In this document: one piece after another, positions 52,367 through 56,857 of the stretch
How the letters are laid out: each line of letters begins with the position of its first letter
How positions within the stretch are numbered: position 1 is the stretch's first letter
Origin: an uncultured Gammaproteobacteria bacterium
GTDB taxonomy: Bacteria; Pseudomonadota; Gammaproteobacteria; Pseudomonadales; Pseudohongiellaceae
Direction: 5' to 3'
Assembly (NCBI GenBank): GCA_913058135.1
Contig: CAJXPR010000009.1
Span: forward strand, 1-56,857
Length of the DNA stretch: 56,857 nt
Position numbers and translations under genes: made by a program
The notes under the pieces: model-generated
The model's database searches: none
What the model saw: only the letters and a program-made list of their open reading frames with translations
What the model was told of the DNA's origin: nothing

Positions 52367-53427
52367 CACTCAACAACATCGCTCACTCCTATGATGGCGG
52401 CAGCAGCTACGCACTGAAAGCGATGTCGCTCGACTGGCACGATGGTGGCGCCTATGCCTTGCTGGGGCCGTCTGGCTGCGGCAAAACCACCTTGCTGAAC
52501 ATTATCTCCGGGCTGTTGCAGCCCAGTGAGGGTCAGTTGTTATTTGATGATGTTGATGTCAGCGGTTTGCCCACGGAGCAACGCAACATCGCGCAGGTTT
52601 TTCAGTTTCCGGTGCTTTACGACACCATGACGGTAGCCGAGAACCTGGCGTTCCCGCTGCGCAACAGACGAGGCGCGGACAAGTTGTCGGCGGCAGAGAT
52701 TGACACTCGCGTACAGCAGGCCATCGCCATGCTCGGGCTGGAGGCATTGGCCGGGCGCAAGGCGCGTGGCCTGAGCGCCGATGACAAACAGAAAATTTCC
52801 CTGGGTCGCGGTCTGGTGCGCACCGATGTCAACGCCATCCTGTTTGATGAGCCTTTGACAGTGATAGACCCGCATCTGAAATGGCAGCTACGTACGCAGC
52901 TGAAACAGATCCATCGCCAGTTCGGCCATACCATGATTTATGTGACACACGACCAGACTGAGGCGTTGACCTTTGCTGACAAGGTGGTGGTGATGCTGGC
53001 GGGCGAAGTGGTGCAGGTCGGCACGCCGCAGCAACTGTTTGATACGCCGCAACACACATTTGTCGGCAAGTTCATCGGCTCACCGGGCATGAACGTATTG
53101 CCCTGTGAGCTGGCGGGTAACCAGGCTGTGATTGACGGCCATCACATCGCACTGCCACGGGAATATCCTGTGCTGACGGGTGTTCCGGAACTGGGTATTC
53201 GTCCTGAATTTGTACGTCTCGTGGAGAGCCATGAGGGGATGCCCGTGCAGATCGTTGCTGTTGAGGACGTCGGGCGACACAGGATCGTGCGTGCGCAGTT
53301 GAACAGCCATCCGCTGGATATCGTGTTGCCGGAGCATCAGCCGGTGCCCAGTGCGCCCGGCGTCAGGTTTGAGATGAACAGAATCAATATCTACCAGAAT
53401 TCGCAATTGGTTGGGAGGGGCTCATGA
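52354..53427 (+). CDS. glpT: Glycerol ABC importer ATPase GlpT
   Basis: A 357-residue ATPase subunit. Walker A is GPSGCGKTT, the Q-loop VFQFPVLYDTM, Walker B AILFDEPLTVID and the switch YVTHDQTEA, all standard. The signature is altered: GLSADDKQKISLGRGLVR in place of LSGGQ, a hallmark of this family. With GlpS it makes a heterodimer in which each subunit lacks part of one site. ATG 52354 lies 13 bases before the glpS stop with GGAG before it; the frame starting at 52315 would have no good site. Downstream of its stop the glpP start is triplicated. Confidence 0.9.
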   Translation: MAKITLNNIAHSYDGGSSYALKAMSLDWHDGGAYALLGPSGCGKTTLLNIISGLLQPSEGQLLFDDVDVSGLPTEQRNIAQVFQFPVLYDTMTVAENLAFPLRNRRGADKLSAAEIDTRVQQAIAMLGLEALAGRKARGLSADDKQKISLGRGLVRTDVNAILFDEPLTVIDPHLKWQLRTQLKQIHRQFGHTMIYVTHDQTEALTFADKVVVMLAGEVVQVGTPQQLFDTPQHTFVGKFIGSPGMNVLPCELAGNQAVIDGHHIALPREYPVLTGVPELGIRPEFVRLVESHEGMPVQIVAVEDVGRHRIVRAQLNSHPLDIVLPEHQPVPSAPGVRFEMNRINIYQNSQLVGRGS

Positions 53428-53483
53428 AACCCTGGAACTCTATATGAAACCCTGGATCTGTTTATGAAGCCGTGGAACAACAA
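53424..53483 (+). repeat. 20-bp triplication of the glpP start region
   Basis: Three near-identical 20-base units start with ATG at 53424, 53444 and 53464 (ATGAAACCCTGGA, ATGAAACCCTGGA, ATGAAGCCGTGGA). The first two open 7-codon frames MKPWNSI and MKPWICL, each ended by a TGA that overlaps the next ATG (ATGA). The strong GGGAGGGG ribosome site is only before the first ATG. Confidence 0.9.
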
Positions 53484-54357
53484 AGCCTGGTTTTTTGTGC
53501 TGCCGGTGCTGTTGCTGGTGGCGTTCAGTGCCATCATCCCGCTGATGACAGTGGTGAACTATTCGGTACAGGACTCCTTTGGCAATAACGAGTTCTATTG
53601 GGTCGGGCTGGAGTGGTTCCAGGAGGTGCTGGCATCAGAACGTTTCCATAACTCATTGATGCGTAATCTGCTGTTCTCCGGCATCATCCTTTTGATCGAG
53701 ATTCCTTTGGGCATTGCCGTGGCGCTCGCCATGCCCAGGCGCGGCTGGGGCGTTTCCGTGTGTCTGGTATTGATGGCTTTGCCGTTGCTGATTCCCTGGA
53801 ATGTGGTCGGCACCATCTGGCAGGTATTTGCCCGGGTTGATATCGGCTTACTGGGACATACGCTGGCATCAATGGGAATTGACTATAACTATACCCAGGA
53901 CACGATTGATGCCTGGATAACCTTGATAGTGATGGACGTATGGCACTGGACCAGCCTGGTTGTGCTGTTGTGTTATTCCGGGCTGGTGTCGATTCCCGAT
54001 GCCTATTATCAGGCTGCCCGCATCGATGGTGCGTCGCGCTGGGCTGTGTTCCGTTATATACAACTGCCCAAGATGCGGCGTGTGCTGGTGATTGCGGTGC
54101 TGCTGCGCTTTATGGATTCTTTCATGATATACACGGAGCCATTTGTGGTGACCGGTGGTGGTCCGGGCAACGCTACTACCTTCCTGTCCATTGATCTGGT
54201 ACAGATGGCCATTGGCCAGTTTGACCTGGGGCCGGCAGCGGCCATGTCGCTGGTTTACTTCCTGATCATTCTGCTCATCAGTTGGGTGTTCTACACGGTC
54301 ATGACGCAGCAGGATAACGAGTCGGTCACCGATACCAGGCCCGGAGGTGTGCAATGA
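53464..54357 (+). CDS. glpP: Glycerol ABC importer permease GlpP
   Basis: A 297-residue permease with six membrane helices, MalF/UgpA-like. The N-terminus MKPWNNKAWFFVLPVLLLVAFSAIIP is standard for GlpP. The EAA-loop region YYQAARIDGASRWAVFRYIQLPKMRRVL contacts the ATPases. Its ATG is the third of a triplicated start; it has no good ribosome site of its own, so it probably depends on translation that begins at the first copy. It overlaps glpQ by four bases (ATGA). Confidence 0.9.
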   Translation: MKPWNNKAWFFVLPVLLLVAFSAIIPLMTVVNYSVQDSFGNNEFYWVGLEWFQEVLASERFHNSLMRNLLFSGIILLIEIPLGIAVALAMPRRGWGVSVCLVLMALPLLIPWNVVGTIWQVFARVDIGLLGHTLASMGIDYNYTQDTIDAWITLIVMDVWHWTSLVVLLCYSGLVSIPDAYYQAARIDGASRWAVFRYIQLPKMRRVLVIAVLLRFMDSFMIYTEPFVVTGGGPGNATTFLSIDLVQMAIGQFDLGPAAAMSLVYFLIILLISWVFYTVMTQQDNESVTDTRPGGVQ

Positions 54358-55175
54358 ACTCGTCAGCCGGACAATCATCCAGCAAAGCCTGGCTGGTACC
54401 GACAGTTTATATCGTGTTTTTGATGTTGCCGTTGTACTGGCTGCTGATGATGAGTTTCAAAACCAACCAGGAGATCCTCTCCACTTTTTCGTTGTGGCCG
54501 CAGAATTTCACGTTGCAGAACTACCAGACCATACTGACCGATGCCAGTTGGTACAGTGGATACATCAACTCGATGATTTACGTGGTGATGAACACGGTGA
54601 TTTCGCTGGCGGTGGCACTGCCCGCCGCGTATGCGTTTTCGCGCTATCGCTTTCTGGGCGACAAGCACCTGTTTTTCTGGTTGCTGACCAATCGTATGGC
54701 GCCACCGGCGGTGTTTGTGTTGCCATTTTTTCAGCTGTATTCTGCCTTTGGGCTCATCGACACGCATATTGCGGTTGCACTGGCCCATTGTCTGTTTAAT
54801 GTGCCGCTGGCGGTCTGGATTCTGGAGGGGTTCATGTCCAGTGTGCCCAGGGAAATCGATGAAACAGCCTACATCGACGGTTATTCTTTTCCACGCTTCT
54901 TTGGCAAAATTTTCATGCCTCTGATAGCCTCGGGAATAGGCGTGGCGGCCTTTTTCTGCTTCATGTTCTCCTGGGTGGAGCTGTTGATAGCACGGACGCT
55001 GACAGTGACTGATGCCAAACCCATCTCCGCGATCATGACCCGCACGGTCTCGGCATCGGGTCTGGACTGGGGTGTTCTGGCGGCCGCGGGTGTCTTGACG
55101 GTGATCCCCGGTGCGCTGGTGATCTATTTTGTACGCAATCATATCGCCCGGGGCTTTGCCCTGGGGCGTGTTTAA
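54354..55175 (+). CDS. glpQ: Glycerol ABC importer permease GlpQ
   Basis: A 273-residue MalG/UgpE-like permease with six helices: VYIVFLMLPLYWLLMMSFKTNQEIL at the start and the EAA motif in VPREIDETAYIDGYSFPRFFGKIFMPLIASG. It pairs with GlpP to make the membrane channel. It starts in the glpP stop (ATGA) and is followed by glpU after 12 bases. Not the glycerophosphodiesterase that carries the same symbol in E. coli. Confidence 0.9.
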   Translation: MNSSAGQSSSKAWLVPTVYIVFLMLPLYWLLMMSFKTNQEILSTFSLWPQNFTLQNYQTILTDASWYSGYINSMIYVVMNTVISLAVALPAAYAFSRYRFLGDKHLFFWLLTNRMAPPAVFVLPFFQLYSAFGLIDTHIAVALAHCLFNVPLAVWILEGFMSSVPREIDETAYIDGYSFPRFFGKIFMPLIASGIGVAAFFCFMFSWVELLIARTLTVTDAKPISAIMTRTVSASGLDWGVLAAAGVLTVIPGALVIYFVRNHIARGFALGRV

Positions 55176-55187
55176 GGGGCGTTAACC

Positions 55188-55469
55188 ATGGATTTATCCT
55201 GGATGGCCTGGACAACGCCAACCGCCATTTTTTTTGCCACCATTGGCTGCCTGATTGTGCTGATGTGTGTCTGGGAAGCGGTCAGCCCCGGCGGTCAGCC
55301 GCGCAAGGGCATACTGCGCTTCGAAACCACACGCGGCGACCGGCTGTTTGTCACTCTGCTGGGCAGTGCCTTTATCAATCTGGCCTGGCTGGCCTGGCTG
55401 GGCCCACCACTGTGGTGGGCACTGGGCGTTTGTGTACTGTTTGCCGTGCTCGTTTTTCTGTTTGTCTGA
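55188..55469 (+). CDS. glpU: DUF2160 membrane protein of the glycerol importer
   Basis: A 93-residue protein with two or three hydrophobic stretches matching DUF2160: MDLSWMAWTTPTAIFFATIG, then VWEAVSPGGQPRKGILRFETTRGDRLF and LAWLAWLGPPLWWALGVCVLF. It is found in the glpSTPQUV operons of rhizobia and others between permease and binding protein, with no defined role. Its presence is the best clue that the transporter is of the glycerol type. AAGGGGC is before the ATG. Confidence 0.9.
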   Translation: MDLSWMAWTTPTAIFFATIGCLIVLMCVWEAVSPGGQPRKGILRFETTRGDRLFVTLLGSAFINLAWLAWLGPPLWWALGVCVLFAVLVFLFV

Positions 55470-55491
55470 CAACAATTACCGGAGTTGACTC

Positions 55492-56809
55492 ATGCTGCAT
55501 AAAAAAACTGTACTCGCTGCCCTGATCGGTGCAGCCGGCCCACTGCTGTTACTGTCAGCATCGCCGTTGCTGGCGGATACCGAAGCAGCGCAGCGCTGGC
55601 TGGATGAATTTCAACCCTCTACCCTGAGTCGCGACGAGCAGATGAATGAACTGCAATGGTTTATTGATGCTGCACAACCGTATCGCGGCATGGAAATCAA
55701 GGTTGTATCGGAAACGCTTACCACCCACGAATACGAAGCCCAGACACTGGCGCGGGCGTTTACCGAAATCACCGGTATTGAAGTGACACATGACCTGATT
55801 GGCGAAGGTGATGTCGTGGAAAAACTGCAGACACAGATGCAGTCGGGTGAAAACATTTATGACGCCTATGTCAACGACTCCGACCTGATCGGCACGCATT
55901 TCCGTTATCAGCAGGTGCGTAATCTCACCGACTGGATGGCAGGTGAGGGCAGTGCGGTAACTTCGCCGACGCTGGACCTGGACGATTTTATCGGCCTGCC
56001 ATTCACCACGGCACCTGATGGCAAGATTTATCAGCTCCCCGATCAGCAGTTTGCCAATCTGTACTGGTTCCGATACGACTGGTTCACGGACCCTGACATC
56101 AAGGCGCAGTTCCAGGACAAATACGGTTATGAGCTGGGTGTACCGGTAAACTGGTCGGCCTATGAAGACATTGCTGAGTTCTTTACCAATGACATCGGCA
56201 CCATCGATGGACGTCGCATCTATGGTCACATGGACTATGGCAAAAAGGATCCTTCACTGGGCTGGCGGTTTACCGATGCCTGGTTGTCCATGGCCGGTGC
56301 CGGTGATGTTGGTATACCCAATGGACTGCCGGTGGACGAATGGGGTATTCGCGTCGATGGTTGCCGGCCAGTAGGGTCCAGTGTGGAGCGTGGCGGTGCC
56401 ACAGATGGTCCGGCAGCGGTTTATTCGGTCACCAAGTATGTGGACTGGCTGCAAAAATATGCACAGCCTGAAGCTGCCGGCATGGTATTCAGTGAGGCAG
56501 GTCCGGTACCAGCGCAAGGCAACATCGCCCAGCAGATCTTCTGGTACACCACATTTACTGCGGACATGGTCAGACCCGGTTTACCGGTGATGAATGACGA
56601 TGGTACACCGAAATGGCGAATGGCACCGTCGCCGCGTGGAGCTTACTGGGAAGAGGGACAGAAACTGGGATATCAGGATGCCGGGGCATGGACACTGATG
56701 AAATCCACGCCGGTTGATCGTGCCAGCGCGGCATGGCTGTATGCGCAGTTTGTCACCTCAAAAACGGTGTCACTGAAAAAGAGCCACGTGGGACTGACCA
56801 TTATCCGGG
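55492..56809 (+). CDS. glpV: Glycerol ABC importer binding protein, C-terminal part missing
   Basis: About 439 codons of a family 1-type solute-binding protein, cut by the adapter at 56810. A signal peptide (MLHKKTVLAALIGAAGPLLLLSASPLLA) precedes the mature domain, which has FTEITGIEVTHDLIGEGDVVEKLQ, then PFTTAPDGKIYQLPDQQFANLYWFRYDWF and GWRFTDAWLSMAGAGDVG. Rhizobial GlpV is about 570-580 residues, so about 135 residues are missing. The substrate is taken as glycerol from the operon type. ATG 55492 has GGAG eight bases upstream. Confidence 0.85.
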
Positions 56810-56857
56810 CTGTCTCTTATACACATCTCCGAGCCCACGAGACAGGCAGAAATCTCG
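56810..56857 (-). other. Illumina Nextera read-2 adapter, not genomic
   Basis: Bases 56810-56828 are CTGTCTCTTATACACATCT, the complement of the Tn5 mosaic end; 56829-56843 are CCGAGCCCACGAGAC, 56844-56851 (AGGCAGAA) the i7 index position, and 56852-56857 the start of the P7 oligo. This ends the contig inside glpV. Confidence 0.98.

Noticed and set aside
1-56857. Tn5 or transposon remnant at both ends
   Set aside because: The mosaic ends are in full Nextera adapter context with index bases, so they come from library construction, not from a natural transposon.
1-56857. CRISPR arrays, complete tRNAs or rRNAs
   Set aside because: No regularly spaced repeats, no cloverleaf-like sequence with T-arm and CCA, and no conserved rRNA segment seen.

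Overview
The window is a contig from a gammaproteobacterium, probably a free-living aerobic heterotroph. The genus cannot be fixed from the sequence. Placement rests on gene content: a thermostable-hemolysin family protein, a TIGR02647 protein, a YbiT-type ABC-F protein, the AcnD/PrpF variant of the methylcitrate cycle, an Aer-like chemoreceptor and a YbiO-like MscS channel. Both ends are library artefacts: bases 1-49 and 56810-56857 are Illumina Nextera adapters with index sequences, so genomic DNA runs from 50 to 56809 and the first and last genes are cut. I see no rRNA, complete tRNA, CRISPR array, phage or insertion sequence.

Layout. 50-5009: truncated acyl-CoA ligase and thermostable-hemolysin protein (minus), a CPBP protease whose promoter region holds a perfect FNR/Anr-type box, a broken Acg-type nitroreductase, an M23 peptidase-like membrane protein, and an ACR3 arsenite exporter. 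5010-14827: a Fur-box TonB receptor, a large MscS channel, an exported two-domain VOC protein, gamma-glutamyltransferase, a dihydrolipoamide-dehydrogenase-like flavoprotein and dodecin. 14927-19014: ABC-F protein, divergent NmrA/AraC pair, heme lipoprotein. 19049-26238: signalling island with an Aer-like receptor, a NarX-type kinase/NarL-type regulator pair and a MASE3-PAS-GGDEF-EAL protein. The receptor/kinase intergenic region is rich in inverted repeats. 26326-36137: VIT-family transporter, then a long minus-strand run ending in a compact cydA-cydB-persulfide dioxygenase-sqr operon. 36512-43062: GntR regulator-prpB-prpC-acnD-prpF operon for propionate oxidation, with a GntR operator over its -35 box. 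43101-51133: TIGR02647 protein, DUF5916 protein, PQQ/heme dehydrogenase, Lrp regulator divergent from a class V aminotransferase, and a D-2-hydroxyacid dehydrogenase. 51278 to the end: a glycerol-type ABC importer glpSTPQUV.

How genes work together. The cyd/sqr operon gives a full route for sulfide: SQR passes sulfide electrons to quinone, the dioxygenase burns the persulfide, and a bd/CIO-type oxidase (a class known to tolerate sulfide) returns electrons to oxygen. The prp operon converts propionyl-CoA and oxaloacetate to pyruvate and succinate. The glp operon imports glycerol, and the divergent hydroxyacid dehydrogenase may work on related three-carbon acids.

Most unusual sequence features: a 20-bp triplication of the glpP start region that makes a chain of ATGA-linked mini-ORFs; 12-bp tandem repeats that multiply the stop codon of an enoyl-CoA hydratase; a hexamer repeat coding on both strands at a convergent gene overlap; and an M28 peptidase with a His-His pair where the Glu-Glu motif belongs.
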